A stretch of DNA of 64,000 nt from an uncultured Acidovorax sp. (GTDB taxonomy: Bacteria > Pseudomonadota > Gammaproteobacteria > Burkholderiales > Burkholderiaceae_C), in NCBI GenBank assembly GCA_913774955.1, contig CAJYKV010000009.1, positions 1 through 64,000 of the forward strand, read 5' to 3'. Of the stretch, positions 1-8,787 are shown one piece after another. Position 1 is the first letter of the stretch. Each line of letters begins with the position of its first letter. The notes under the pieces were generated by a model. It made no database searches, was not told the DNA's origin, and worked only from the letters and a program-made list of their open reading frames with translations. The position numbers and the translations under genes are program-made.

Positions 1-160
1 GCAGGCCACCTCGGCTGCCAATCCGCAGCCGCGGACGCCTGAACTGGGGTGAAACAGGCCTTTGCCGCGTTGCAGATCGATAGGTTCAGACGTCAGCACG
101 CTTGTGTGTGTGTTGTGCAGACCTTCCTTAGAGCACCAGTAAAAACGGGACAAGGGCTAA

Positions 161-208
161 GCGTTCGGGACGTAGAGGCCGGAGGTTCGAATCCTCTCAC
201 CCCGACCA
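161..208 (+). tRNA. 3' half of a tRNA-Pro(CGG)-like gene, 5' half not recognisable
   Basis: The last 48 bases look like the 3' half of a bacterial tRNA-Pro(CGG). There is an anticodon-loop segment cgttcgggacg, a T arm ggagg-ttcgaat-cctct (181-197), a 3' acceptor strand caccccg (198-204), discriminator A and an encoded CCA (206-208). A 5' acceptor strand cggggtg would be expected near 132, but that position reads agcacca and no D arm is visible. The anticodon stem is also only partly paired. It is therefore probably a tRNA remnant, or the duplicated tRNA 3' end left by an integrated element, rather than a working gene. Upstream, 1-160 holds nothing else I recognise. Confidence 0.5.
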
Positions 209-328
209 TTTTCCAAGGTCCACGCATGGCAACGTGGTTTCCTTGCACCCCCCTCCTCCCCCTGTATTCCTTGCCCTGGCGCGATGATAGGATGGTTTCC
301 TTTCCATCCACACGATTCCACTGGTTAC

Positions 329-2062
329 ATGGCCGCTGTCGATAACGCCCAGCGAGAGGGCAACGTGATCGCCTTGCCCGGGTTGGGCCGGGCACTGATG
401 TCCGCGGGCAAACTGAGCCAGCAGGCCGCAGAGGAAGTGTTCCGCAAGTCGCGCGCGGGCAGGACGAGCTTCATCGCGGAACTCACGAACTCCGGCGCCG
501 TGTCCGCGGCGGAGGTCGCGCACACGGTGTCGTCCGTCTTCGGCGCGCCGCTGCTGGACCTCGATGCGATCGACGTGCAGCGGCTTCCCAAGGAACTGCT
601 CGATCCCAAGATCTGCCAGGCCTACCGGGTGGTGGCGCTCAACAAGCGCAACAACCGGCTGATCGTCGCCACCGCCGATCCCACCGACCAGGAAGCCGCC
701 GAGAAGATCAAGTTCACCACGCAGATGGGCGTGGACTGGATCATCGCGGAGTACGACAAGCTCAACCAGCTGGTGGACGCCACGACGAAGTCGGTGACCG
801 AATCCATGGAGAGCATGGCGGGCGGCGGCGATTTCGAGTTCGACGAGGCGACGGTGCAGGAAGCGCCGGACACCACCGAATCCGCGACCGACGTCGAAGA
901 CGCGCCCATCGTCAAGTTCCTGCACAAGATGCTGCTGGACGCGTTCAACATGCGCGCGTCCGACCTGCACTTCGAGCCCTACGAGCACCAGTACCGCGTG
1001 CGCTTCCGCATCGACGGCGAACTGCGCGAGATCGCCTCGCCGCCCGTGGCCATCAAGGAGAAGCTCGCCTCGCGCATCAAGGTGATCTCCCGCATGGACA
1101 TCTCGGAGAAGCGCGTGCCGCAGGACGGCCGCATGAAGCTCAAGGTGGGGCCGGACCGGGTCATCGACTTCCGGGTCAGCACGCTGCCCACGCTCTTCGG
1201 CGAGAAGATCGTGATCCGTATCCTCGACCCCAGCAGCGCCAAGCTGGGCATCGACGCGCTCGGCTACGAGCCCGAGGAGAAGGAGCGCCTGCTGCACGCG
1301 ATCGGCCGGCCGTACGGGATGATCCTGGTCACGGGCCCCACGGGCTCGGGCAAGACCGTGTCGCTCTACACCTGCCTGAACCTGCTGAACAAGCCCGGGG
1401 TGAACATCGCGACGGCGGAAGACCCGTCGGAAATCAACCTGCCCGGCGTGAACCAGGTCAACGTGAACGAGAAGGCCGGGCTGACGTTCGCCACGGCCCT
1501 GAAGTCGTTCCTGCGGCAGGATCCCGACATCATCATGGTGGGGGAAATCCGCGACCTGGAAACCGCGGACATCTCGATCAAGGCCGCCCAGACGGGCCAC
1601 CTGGTGCTCTCCACGCTGCACACCAACGACGCGCCCACCACGCTGACGCGGATGCGCAACATGGGCATCGCGCCCTTCAACATCGCATCGAGCGTGATCC
1701 TCATCACGGCGCAGCGCCTGGCCCGGCGCCTGTGCCCCACCTGCAAGGCGCCCGCCGACATTCCCCACGACACCCTGCTGGAAGCCGGCTACAGGGAAGA
1801 GGACATCGACGGTACCTGGGTGACCTATCGCCCCGTCGGCTGCCCGGCCTGCAACAACGGCTACAAGGGCCGCGTCGGCATCTACCAGGTGATGCCCGTG
1901 TCGGAAGAGATCCAGCGCATCATCCTGCGCGACGGCAGCGCGCTGGAGATCGCGGAACAGGCGAAGGCGGAAGGGGTGCGGTCGCTGCGTGAATCCGGGC
2001 TCCACAAGGCCCGGCTGGGGCTGACCTCGCTCGAAGAGGTGCTGGCCGTGACGAACGAATAA
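329..2062 (+). CDS. pilB: Type IV pilus assembly ATPase PilB
   Basis: Cytoplasmic hexameric ATPase that powers pilus extension (GspE/PulE family). The protein has 577 residues, normal for PilB. An N-terminal GspE/PilB domain (about 20-170) precedes the ATPase core. Walker A is GPTGSGKT at 336-343, and the Walker B segment DPDIIMVGEIRD has its catalytic Glu at 406. A zinc-binding tetracysteine follows (C469-x2-C472 and C505-x2-C508), as is usual in PilB. The ATG at 329 (MAAVDNAQ) is preferred over the in-frame ATG at 284 because the extra residues do not resemble the family. Bases 209-328 upstream hold only a small hairpin (290-309). It heads pilB-pilC-pilD, with pilC 31 bases downstream. Confidence 0.95.
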   Translation: MAAVDNAQREGNVIALPGLGRALMSAGKLSQQAAEEVFRKSRAGRTSFIAELTNSGAVSAAEVAHTVSSVFGAPLLDLDAIDVQRLPKELLDPKICQAYRVVALNKRNNRLIVATADPTDQEAAEKIKFTTQMGVDWIIAEYDKLNQLVDATTKSVTESMESMAGGGDFEFDEATVQEAPDTTESATDVEDAPIVKFLHKMLLDAFNMRASDLHFEPYEHQYRVRFRIDGELREIASPPVAIKEKLASRIKVISRMDISEKRVPQDGRMKLKVGPDRVIDFRVSTLPTLFGEKIVIRILDPSSAKLGIDALGYEPEEKERLLHAIGRPYGMILVTGPTGSGKTVSLYTCLNLLNKPGVNIATAEDPSEINLPGVNQVNVNEKAGLTFATALKSFLRQDPDIIMVGEIRDLETADISIKAAQTGHLVLSTLHTNDAPTTLTRMRNMGIAPFNIASSVILITAQRLARRLCPTCKAPADIPHDTLLEAGYREEDIDGTWVTYRPVGCPACNNGYKGRVGIYQVMPVSEEIQRIILRDGSALEIAEQAKAEGVRSLRESGLHKARLGLTSLEEVLAVTNE

Positions 2063-2093
2063 CAACACTGCAATCCACCACCAAGGGGCCCGC

Positions 2094-3311
2094 ATGGCAA
2101 CCGCTGCATCGAGGGACATCAAGGACTTCGTCTTCGAATGGGAGGGCAAGGACCGCCACGGCAAGATCGTGCGCGGCGAGGTCCGGGCCATGGGCGAGAA
2201 CCAGGTCCAGGCGACCCTGCGGCGCCAGGGGGTGCTGCCCACCAGAATCAAGAAGCGCCGCATGCGCGGCGGCAAGAAGATCAAGCCGAAGGACATCGCC
2301 CTCTTCACGCGGCAGATGGCCACGATGATGAAGGCGGGCGTGCCGCTGCTGCAGTCCTTCGACATCGTGGGACGCGGCAACACCAACGCGAGCGTCACGC
2401 GGCTGCTCAACGACATCCGCGCGGACGTGGAAACCGGCACCTCGCTGAACGCGGCGTTCCGCAAGTACCCGATGTACTTCGACAGCCTGTACTGCAACCT
2501 GGTGGAAGCCGGGGAAGCGGCCGGTATCCTGGAAGCGCTGCTCGACCGGCTCGCGCTCTACATGGAGAAGACCGAGGCGATCAAGTCGAAGATCCGCTCG
2601 GCGCTCATGTACCCGACGGCCGTGATCATCGTGGCCTTCGTCGTGGTGACGGTGATCATGATCTTCGTGATTCCGGCCTTCAAGGAGGTGTTCACCTCCT
2701 TCGGCGCGGATCTTCCCGCACCCACGCTGTTCGTGATGGGCGTGAGCGAGATCTTCGTGCAGTGGTGGTGGCTGATCTTCGGCGTGCTCGGCGGCGGCGC
2801 GTACTTCTTCATGCAGGCCTGGCGCCGCAGCGAGAAGATGCAGATGTTCATGGACCGCGCGCTGCTGCGCGTGCCGGTGTTCGGCGCGCTGATCGACAAG
2901 TCCTGCGTGGCGCGCTGGACGCGCACGCTCTCCACCATGTTCGCCGCCGGCGTGCCGCTGGTGGAGGCGCTCGATTCGGTGGGCGGCGCGTCGGGCAATT
3001 CGGTCTACGCGATCGCGACGGAGCGGATCCAGCAGGAAGTCTCCACGGGCACGAGCCTGACGGCGGCCATGGGCAATGCGAACGTGTTCCCCTCGATGGT
3101 GATCCAGATGTGCGCCATCGGCGAGGAATCGGGCTCGATCGACCACATGCTCGGCAAGGCGGCCGATTTCTACGAAGAGGAAGTCGACGAGATGGTGGCA
3201 GGCCTCTCCAGCCTGATGGAGCCGATCATCATCGTGTTCCTGGGCACGATCATCGGCGGCATCGTGGTGTCGATGTACCTGCCCATCTTCAAGCTGGGAC
3301 AGGTGGTCTGA
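2094..3311 (+). CDS. pilC: Type IV pilus inner-membrane platform protein PilC
   Basis: Polytopic inner-membrane platform protein of the type IV pilus machine, which transmits PilB movement to the pilin subunits. It has 405 residues, the usual PilC length. Two homologous GspF/T2SSF domains are visible, starting near FTRQMATMMKAGVPL (about 64) and WTRTLSTMFAAGVPL (about 270). Hydrophobic segments lie after each domain, at about 175-195 and 220-240, and at the C terminus (about 370-395). An N-terminal stretch of about 55 soluble residues contains the basic run KKRRMRGGKK. The stop codon overlaps the pilD start (TGATG), so translation is probably coupled. Confidence 0.95.
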   Translation: MATAASRDIKDFVFEWEGKDRHGKIVRGEVRAMGENQVQATLRRQGVLPTRIKKRRMRGGKKIKPKDIALFTRQMATMMKAGVPLLQSFDIVGRGNTNASVTRLLNDIRADVETGTSLNAAFRKYPMYFDSLYCNLVEAGEAAGILEALLDRLALYMEKTEAIKSKIRSALMYPTAVIIVAFVVVTVIMIFVIPAFKEVFTSFGADLPAPTLFVMGVSEIFVQWWWLIFGVLGGGAYFFMQAWRRSEKMQMFMDRALLRVPVFGALIDKSCVARWTRTLSTMFAAGVPLVEALDSVGGASGNSVYAIATERIQQEVSTGTSLTAAMGNANVFPSMVIQMCAIGEESGSIDHMLGKAADFYEEEVDEMVAGLSSLMEPIIIVFLGTIIGGIVVSMYLPIFKLGQVV

Positions 3312-4228
3312 TGGGGTTCGAGCCCTGGGTGGAGGCCGCGCTGTTCGGCCTCGTCGGTCTGATGATCGGCAGTTTTCTGAACGTGGTCATCCACCGCCTG
3401 CCGCGCATGATGGAGCGCCAGTGGGCGGCCGAGTGCGAGGACTACCTGCAGTCCCAGCGCGATGGAGCGGCCGCGGCGCCCGGAACCGGAGCCGGGGCGG
3501 GCGTTGCGGGCGCCACGGCGCAGCCTGCGGCGGAGCCGTTCAACCTGTGGACGCCGCGTTCGCGCTGCCCCGCGTGCGGGCGCGAGGTGCGCTGGCACGA
3601 GAACATTCCCGTGCTGAGCTATCTGTGGCTGGGCGGCAAGTGCGCCGGCTGCAAGGCGCGCATCAGCCCGCGCTATCCGGCGGTGGAAATCGCCACGGGC
3701 CTGCTGTTCTGGTTCTGCGCACGGCACTGGGGCGCCACGCCGACGGCGGCGGCCTGGTGCGCGTTCTCGGCGGCGCTGGTCACCCTGGCCTGCATCGACT
3801 GGGACACCACCCTGCTGCCGGACGACATCACGCTGCCGCTGCTCTGGGCCGGCGTGCTGGCCTCGGCCTTCCAGTGGATCCCGGTGCCGCTCTTCGCCTC
3901 GGTGGCCGGCGCGGCCGCGGGCTACCTCTCGCTCTGGGCCGTGTACTGGGCGTTCAAGCTGGCCACGGGCAAGGAAGGCATGGGTTACGGGGATTTCAAG
4001 TTGTTCGCGGCGCTGGGCGCCTGGTTCGGCTGGCAGGCGCTGGTGCCGATCATCCTCATGGCCTCCGTGATCGGTGCGCTGGTGGGCATCGGCATGAAGT
4101 TCTCCAAGGGCCTGCGCGAAGGCGGCTACATCCCCTTCGGCCCCTTCCTCGCCGGCGCGGGGCTGGTGGCCATGCTGTTCGGGCCCGACGCCGTGATGCG
4201 CTCCATCCTGGGCGCGCTGGGGCTGTGA
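3311..4228 (+). CDS. pilD: Prepilin peptidase / N-methyltransferase PilD
   Basis: Bifunctional inner-membrane aspartic protease that cleaves type IV prepilin leaders and N-methylates the new N terminus; it usually also serves type II secretion pseudopilins. It has 305 residues. The cytoplasmic loop carries the zinc tetracysteine CPAC (86, 89) and CAGC (111, 114). The catalytic aspartates fit the DWDTTLLPDD segment (about 163-165) and the GxGD motif GYGD with D228. Several transmembrane segments surround these. Between the first helix and the zinc loop is an Ala/Gly/Pro-rich insertion (about 51-75). The start is fixed by the 1-base TGATG overlap with pilC, and the stop overlaps the coaE start (TGATG). 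Confidence 0.94.
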   Translation: MGFEPWVEAALFGLVGLMIGSFLNVVIHRLPRMMERQWAAECEDYLQSQRDGAAAAPGTGAGAGVAGATAQPAAEPFNLWTPRSRCPACGREVRWHENIPVLSYLWLGGKCAGCKARISPRYPAVEIATGLLFWFCARHWGATPTAAAWCAFSAALVTLACIDWDTTLLPDDITLPLLWAGVLASAFQWIPVPLFASVAGAAAGYLSLWAVYWAFKLATGKEGMGYGDFKLFAALGAWFGWQALVPIILMASVIGALVGIGMKFSKGLREGGYIPFGPFLAGAGLVAMLFGPDAVMRSILGALGL

Positions 4229-4851
4229 TGCATGGCGGGCCGGGCCGCGCTCCGCTGCGACTGGGCCTGACGGGCGGCATCGGCAGCGGCAAGTCGACGG
4301 TCGGCCAGTGGCTCGCCTCCTTCGGCGCCGCCCTGGTGGATGCGGACCGGATCGCCCGCGAGGCCACGGCCGCCGGCGGCATCGCGGTGCCGGCCATCCG
4401 GGCAGCATTCGGCGACGCGATGATCGGCGCGGACGGGGCCATGGACCGGGGGCTCATGCGGGAGCTGGCGTTCCGCGACGCCGGGGCGCGGCAGCGGCTC
4501 GAGGCGATCGTCCATCCGCTGGTCGGTGAAGCGATCCAGGCGGCGGCCGCGCAGGCCGCCGCGGCGGGCGCGCGGGTCGTCGTCTTCGACATTCCCCTGC
4601 TGGCCGAATCCGATCGGTGGCCCCCCCAGCTCGACCGCATCCTGGTGGTGGACTGCTCCGAGGCCACGCAGATCGCGCGCGTGCAGGCGCGCAGCGGACT
4701 GCCGCGCGAGACGATCGAGGCCATCATCGCCTCGCAGGCGCCGCGCGCCGCGCGCCGCGCGCTGGCGGACATGGTGCTGCACAACGACGGAATACCTTTG
4801 GATACCCTGCGGTCGGAGGTCCGGCGAATCGCCGATGGCTTCGGGCTATGA
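4228..4851 (+). CDS. coaE: Dephospho-CoA kinase
   Basis: Cytosolic kinase for the last step of coenzyme A synthesis: ATP plus dephospho-CoA gives CoA. It has 207 residues, typical length. The P-loop GGIGSGKS lies at 16-23, followed by the LVDADRIAREA segment expected in CoaE and a VFDIPLLAES motif in the middle. The start chosen is the ATG overlapping the pilD stop (TGATG). It is part of the conserved pilD-coaE-zapD-yacG string found in many beta- and gammaproteobacteria, so transcription with the pilus genes is likely. Confidence 0.94.
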   Translation: MHGGPGRAPLRLGLTGGIGSGKSTVGQWLASFGAALVDADRIAREATAAGGIAVPAIRAAFGDAMIGADGAMDRGLMRELAFRDAGARQRLEAIVHPLVGEAIQAAAAQAAAAGARVVVFDIPLLAESDRWPPQLDRILVVDCSEATQIARVQARSGLPRETIEAIIASQAPRAARRALADMVLHNDGIPLDTLRSEVRRIADGFGL

Positions 4852-4918
4852 TGCATGCGATATCGGACGCGGGATGCTGGAAGCGCCACCAGCCGCGCGC
4901 TCCCAGGAACCCCGCAGC

Positions 4919-5674
4919 GTGATTCTTTACGAATACCCCTTCAACGAACGCCTCAGAACGTACCTGCGGCTGGAACACCTGTTCCGCCGCCTGGGCGAGT
5001 TGATCCCCCGGCCGCATCCGCTGGACCACCATTTCGCGCTCGTCACCCTGTTCGAGATCATGGACGTGGCGGCGCGCGCCGATCTGAAGACCGACGTGCT
5101 CAAGGACCTGGAGAAGCAGCGGCACCAGCTCGACGGCTACCGCGGCAATCCCTCCATCTCCGAGGCGGTGCTCGACGGCGTCATCGCCCAGCTGGACCGC
5201 TGCTTTGCCGCGCTGAACGCGCAGACCGGCAAGACGGGCCATGCGCTGACCGAGAACGAGTGGCTGATGAGCATCCGCAGCCGGGTCGGTATTCCGGGCG
5301 GCACCTGCGGCTTCGACCTGCCGGCCTACTATGCCTGGCAGCACCACTCCCCCGAAAAGCGCCAGCACGACCTCGAAGGCTGGGCGAACCACCTCGCGCC
5401 GCTGGCCGAGTCGCTGTACATGCTGCTGAAGCTGCTGCGCGATTCCGGCATGCCGCAGAAGGTGGCCGCCACGCAGGGGCAGTTCCAGCAGGCGCTGCCG
5501 CAGGGGCGCACGTTCCAGCTGCTGCGGCTGCGGATCGATCCGGCCTGGAACATGGTGCCGGAGATCAGCGGCAACCGGCTGATCGTGTCGGTGCGGCTCA
5601 TGCGCCAGGACGCGGACGGCAAGCTGCAATCGGTGCAGGAAGACGCCGCCTTCGAACTCACGCTGTGCGCATGA
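4919..5674 (+). CDS. zapD: Cell division protein ZapD
   Basis: FtsZ-binding protein that bundles protofilaments and stabilises the Z ring. It has 251 residues from the GTG at 4919, matching the family length and the usual N terminus ([19 protein letters not shown]). An AGGA lies about 10 bases upstream of this GTG. An in-frame ATG at 4874 would add 15 residues that do not look like the family. The middle contains the conserved [18 protein letters not shown] stretch. It follows coaE after 67 bases and precedes yacG. Confidence 0.92.
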   Translation: MILYEYPFNERLRTYLRLEHLFRRLGELIPRPHPLDHHFALVTLFEIMDVAARADLKTDVLKDLEKQRHQLDGYRGNPSISEAVLDGVIAQLDRCFAALNAQTGKTGHALTENEWLMSIRSRVGIPGGTCGFDLPAYYAWQHHSPEKRQHDLEGWANHLAPLAESLYMLLKLLRDSGMPQKVAATQGQFQQALPQGRTFQLLRLRIDPAWNMVPEISGNRLIVSVRLMRQDADGKLQSVQEDAAFELTLCA

Positions 5675-5693
5675 CCGGCAGGCCGCAACGACC

Positions 5694-5963
5694 ATGACTT
5701 CGCGCCACGACGACGACCCCCGCCCGGGCCCGGGAACGGGCCCAGCCCCTGCCACGGGAGCCCGCACGCTCTGGGTGGACTGCCCGACCTGCGGCGGCCG
5801 GAGCCTATATGCACCGGAGAACCGCTTCCGGCCCTTCTGCAGCGAGCGCTGCCGGCAAATCGACCTGGGCGCATGGGCGGCGGAGGATTTCCGCATGCCC
5901 ACCGAGGCGCCGCCGGACGAGGATGCCTTCGGCGACCATCTCCAGCGGCCACCGGAGCACTGA
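5694..5963 (+). CDS. yacG: DNA gyrase inhibitor YacG, zinc-finger protein
   Basis: Small zinc protein that in E. coli binds GyrB and inhibits DNA gyrase. It has 89 residues. The zinc site is CPTC (30, 33) and CSERC (49, 53), followed by the typical [12 protein letters not shown] segment. The first 25 residues are a Pro/Gly/Asp-rich tail longer than in E. coli YacG, and the acidic C-terminal tail is normal. It follows zapD by 19 bases and is the last rightward gene of this operon. The stop codon runs straight into the repeat at 5962. Confidence 0.9.
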   Translation: MTSRHDDDPRPGPGTGPAPATGARTLWVDCPTCGGRSLYAPENRFRPFCSERCRQIDLGAWAAEDFRMPTEAPPDEDAFGDHLQRPPEH

Positions 5964-6077
5964 GCGGCGGACACGGCCCTTTCGGCGCCGTTGCCGCATC
6001 CTGTCGCACCACGCACGCATATTGCCTGCGATGCGGCGCCTCGCCAGAACCGCTGCGCTGGGCCGTATCGGCCGCTC
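5962..6077. repeat. 116-bp hairpin repeat, copy A
   Basis: This element begins with GAGCGGC inside the yacG stop codon and ends with GCCGCTC, so its ends are complementary. A second arm pair (ACGGCCC with GGGCCGT) and an inner pair (GCCGCATC with GATGCGGC) give a long interrupted stem. A related copy lies at 27448-27559 on the same strand. Base changes in one arm are matched in the other, which supports selection for structure. It lies between convergent genes (yacG and mutT), so a role as bidirectional terminator or mRNA 3'-end stabiliser is plausible. I do not know a name for this family. Confidence 0.8.
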
Positions 6078-6086
6078 CGGAGGTGG

Positions 6087-6557
6087 CTAGGCCTGCGGCA
6101 GCAGCTCCGGATCGAACGGCAGGCCGCGTTCCTCCGCCAGCCACTGCAGCACCGGATAGGCCCCGGGCAGCACCGGCGACACGTCCAGCGGCCATTGCTG
6201 CCAGGCCATGGACTGGCCTTCGCGCATTTCGAATTCACCCGTCCAGGCGTGCACCTTGCACCAGTGCAGGCGCACCAGGGCATGGGGATAGTCGTGCTCG
6301 GTCACCTTCCAGACGGCGGCCGGGCCGATGGTCACGCCGAGCTCTTCGATGAGTTCGCGCCGCAGCGCCTGCTCGACGGTTTCGCCCGCCTCCAGCTTGC
6401 CGCCCGGGAACTCCCAGTAGCCCGCGTACGGTTTGCCGGCCGGGCGCGTGGAGAGCAGCATGGCGCCGTCGCCGCGGAACAGGATGCCCACCGCCACCTC
6501 GGTGTGGGCGCGCTGCGGTGATGCAGATGCGGCGGCGATGGACCGCGGCTCAGCCAT
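6087..6557 (-). CDS. mutT: NUDIX hydrolase, 8-oxo-dGTP diphosphatase MutT
   Basis: Cytosolic pyrophosphohydrolase that removes oxidised dGTP from the nucleotide pool. It has 156 residues from the ATG at 6557. The full NUDIX box lies at 53-75 (G-x5-E-x7-REL-x-EE-x-G-V), and the substrate-side YWEFPGGK motif precedes it. An alternative ATG at 6572 adds five residues. I chose 6557 because it gives the usual 8-base overlap with the preceding ATPase gene, but neither start has a clear ribosome binding site. The secA-mutT-yacG neighbourhood resembles that of E. coli, supporting MutT over other NUDIX enzymes. Confidence 0.9.
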   Translation of the reverse strand: MAEPRSIAAASASPQRAHTEVAVGILFRGDGAMLLSTRPAGKPYAGYWEFPGGKLEAGETVEQALRRELIEELGVTIGPAAVWKVTEHDYPHALVRLHWCKVHAWTGEFEMREGQSMAWQQWPLDVSPVLPGAYPVLQWLAEERGLPFDPELLPQA

Positions 6558-7422
6558 GGGCGCGCCCCGCATGGTCGCGGGCGAACTGGTAGGCCACGCG
6601 CCCGCTGCGCGAGCCGCGCTCCAGCGCCCACACGAGGGCGGCCGGCCGTGCGGCCTCGATGGCCGCGGCCGGCACCCCCAGCGCGGAGAGCCACTGCGCC
6701 ACGATCGCGAGGTATTCCTCCTGGCTGAAGGGGTAGAAGCTCACCCACAGGCCGAAGCGCTCGGACAGGGAGATCTTCTCTTCCACCACCTCGCCCGGAT
6801 GCACCTCGCCGTCCGCCGTGTGCGTGTAGCTGAGGTTTTCCTTCATGTACTCGGGCAGCAGGTGCCGGCGGTTGCTGGTGGCGTAGACCAGCACGTTGGG
6901 CGCCGAGGCGGCCACGGAGCCGTCCAGGATCGACTTCAGGGCCTTGTAGCCCGATTCGCCCTCTTCGAAGCTCAGGTCATCGCAGTAGATGATGAATTTC
7001 TCGGGCCGGCCGGCCACCACGTCCACGATGTCGGGCAGGTCGGTGAGGTCCGCCTTGTCGACCTCGATGAGCCGCAGGCCCTGGTCCGCGTAGGTCTGCA
7101 GGCAGGCCTTGATGAGGGAGGACTTGCCCGTGCCGCGCGCGCCCGTCAGCAGCACGTTGTTGGCCGGGCGGCCCTGCACGAACTGCAGCGTGTTGCGCTG
7201 GATCTTTTCCTTCTGCGCGTCGATTTCCTTGAGGTCGTCCAACGCGATGCCGGCGACGTGCCGCACGGGCTCCAGCGCGCCATGGCCGCCGCCGCGGCGG
7301 CGGTAGCGCCAGGCCACGGACGCGTTCCAGTCGGGGGCGGAAAGCGGCCGGGGCAGCACCGACTCGATGCGGTCGATGAGCTGCTCGGCGCGCTGCAGGA
7401 GGTGGTCGAAGCGATCGTTCAT
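6550..7422 (-). CDS. DUF815-type P-loop ATPase
   Basis: AAA-like ATPase of the DUF815 family, whose function is not known. It has 290 residues. Walker A is GARGTGKS at 94-101. A Walker-B-like FIIYCDDLS follows at 143-151, with CDD in place of DE, then the sensor-like motif [12 protein letters not shown]. Conserved segments of the family are clear, such as [20 protein letters not shown]. It overlaps mutT by 8 bases and lies 15 bases downstream of argJ, so argJ, this gene and mutT probably form one transcript. No membrane segments are visible. Confidence 0.85.
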   Translation of the reverse strand: MNDRFDHLLQRAEQLIDRIESVLPRPLSAPDWNASVAWRYRRRGGGHGALEPVRHVAGIALDDLKEIDAQKEKIQRNTLQFVQGRPANNVLLTGARGTGKSSLIKACLQTYADQGLRLIEVDKADLTDLPDIVDVVAGRPEKFIIYCDDLSFEEGESGYKALKSILDGSVAASAPNVLVYATSNRRHLLPEYMKENLSYTHTADGEVHPGEVVEEKISLSERFGLWVSFYPFSQEEYLAIVAQWLSALGVPAAAIEAARPAALVWALERGSRSGRVAYQFARDHAGRAHG

Positions 7423-7437
7423 GGGATGAACAGGGGG

Positions 7438-8667
7438 TCAGGAGCGGTAGTCGGCGTTGATGGTCACGTAGTCGTGGCTCAGGTCGCAGGTCCAGACGGT
7501 GTCGGAGGCATCGCCGCGGCCGAGCCCCACGCGCACCGTGATCTCGCTCTGCTTCATCACGCGCTGGCCGTCCTCCTCGCGGTACTCGGGATGGCGGCCG
7601 CCTTGCACGGCCACGTGCACGTCGTCGAGGTGGAGGTCGATGCGGGTCTGGTCGAGGTCGTCGATGCCGGCGTAGCCGACGGCGGCCAGGATGCGCCCCA
7701 GGTTCGGGTCGCTGGCGAAGAAGGCGGTCTTCACGAGCGGGGAATGGGCGATGGCGTAGCCCACCTTGCGGCATTCCTCGGCGGTGCGGCCGCCCTCCAC
7801 GCGGATGGCGATGAACTTGGTGGCGCCCTCGCCGTCGCGCACGATGGCCTGGGCCAGCTTCTGCGCCACTTCGCGCAGCGCGGCGCGCAGGGCCTGGCCT
7901 TCCGCGCCGTCCAGCGATTCCACCACCGGGTTGCCGGCGCGGTGCGTGGCCATCAGCACGAACGAGTCGTTGGTGGAGGTGTCGCCGTCGATGGTGATGC
8001 GGTTGAACGATGCATCGGCCAGTTCGCGCACCAGCGGCTGCACCAGTTCGGGGGCGATGCAGGCGTCGGTGGCCAGGAAGCCGAGCATGGTCGCCATGTT
8101 GGGACGGATCATGCCCGCGCCCTTGGAGATGCCCGTCACCGTGACCGTGGCGCCGCCGATCTGCACCTGGGTGCTGAAGGCCTTGGGCAGCGTGTCGGTG
8201 GTCATGATGCCTTCGGCGGCGCGGCCCCAGTGCGCGGGCTGCGCGTCGGCGATCGCGGCGGGCAGGCCCGCGACGATGCGGTCCACGGGCAGCGGCTCCA
8301 TGATCACGCCGGTCGAGAACGGCAGCACCTGTGCCGCCTGCACGCCGAGCTGGCCGGCCAGCGCCTCGCAGGTGGCGCGCGCCCGCGCCAGGCCGTCGGC
8401 CCCGGTGCCGGCATTGGCGTTGCCCGTGTTGACGACGATCGCGCGCACGGAACCGCCCTGGGCGAGGTGTTCGCGGCAGACCTGCACCGGCGCGGCGCAG
8501 AAGCGGTTCTGGGTGAAGACGCCCGCCACGGTGGCGCCCTCGTCCAGCAGGAACACGGTCACGTCCTTGCGCCCCGCCTTGCGGACGCCGGCTTCGGTGA
8601 CGCCGATGCGGACGCCGGCGACCGGGTGCAGGTCGGAGGCAACGGGAGCGGAGAGGTTCACGGGCAT
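7438..8667 (-). CDS. argJ: Bifunctional ornithine acetyltransferase / N-acetylglutamate synthase ArgJ
   Basis: Arginine biosynthesis enzyme that transfers acetyl from N-acetylornithine to glutamate and in many bacteria also makes N-acetylglutamate from acetyl-CoA. It has 409 residues from ATG 8667 (MPVNLSAP), with AAGGA upstream. The self-cleavage site is the Thr in the MATMLG motif (T193), where the precursor splits into alpha and beta chains and the new N-terminal Thr becomes the nucleophile. The KGAGMIRPN segment before it and the DGDTSTND motif after it are family hallmarks. It supplies ornithine, which is also the precursor for the siderophore made from the right half of the window, although no regulatory link is visible. 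Confidence 0.94.
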   Translation of the reverse strand: MPVNLSAPVASDLHPVAGVRIGVTEAGVRKAGRKDVTVFLLDEGATVAGVFTQNRFCAAPVQVCREHLAQGGSVRAIVVNTGNANAGTGADGLARARATCEALAGQLGVQAAQVLPFSTGVIMEPLPVDRIVAGLPAAIADAQPAHWGRAAEGIMTTDTLPKAFSTQVQIGGATVTVTGISKGAGMIRPNMATMLGFLATDACIAPELVQPLVRELADASFNRITIDGDTSTNDSFVLMATHRAGNPVVESLDGAEGQALRAALREVAQKLAQAIVRDGEGATKFIAIRVEGGRTAEECRKVGYAIAHSPLVKTAFFASDPNLGRILAAVGYAGIDDLDQTRIDLHLDDVHVAVQGGRHPEYREEDGQRVMKQSEITVRVGLGRGDASDTVWTCDLSHDYVTINADYRS

Positions 8668-8711
8668 GCGGAATTCCTTGGAAAGCAGCAAAAAGGGTCG
8701 GTGGGAACGTG

Positions 8712-8738
8712 GCAGGGGCCGCCTGCGGCGGCCCCTGC
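8712..8738 (-). terminator. Perfect 12-bp hairpin after secA
   Basis: Two 12-base arms (8712-8723 and 8727-8738) pair perfectly around a 3-base loop in the secA-argJ gap (8668-8787). On the secA strand a short T run follows about 10 bases after the hairpin rather than directly, so it is either a weak intrinsic terminator or a processing or stabilising hairpin between secA and argJ. Confidence 0.45.
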
Positions 8739-8787
8739 GGCGAGAGCGAAAGGATCCGGCCGGCGGCACCGGCCGATCAGGCCGGCA

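Noticed and set aside
1-208. tRNA-Pro split by an intron, using tggggtg at 45-51 as the 5' acceptor strand
   Set aside because: The strand would pair with the 3' end, but no D arm follows it and the 110-base insert is too short and unlike a group I intron.
100-208. 3' end of a tmRNA
   Set aside because: The acceptor stem has the C1-G72 pair of tRNA-Pro and lacks the G-U wobble required for alanine charging of tmRNA.
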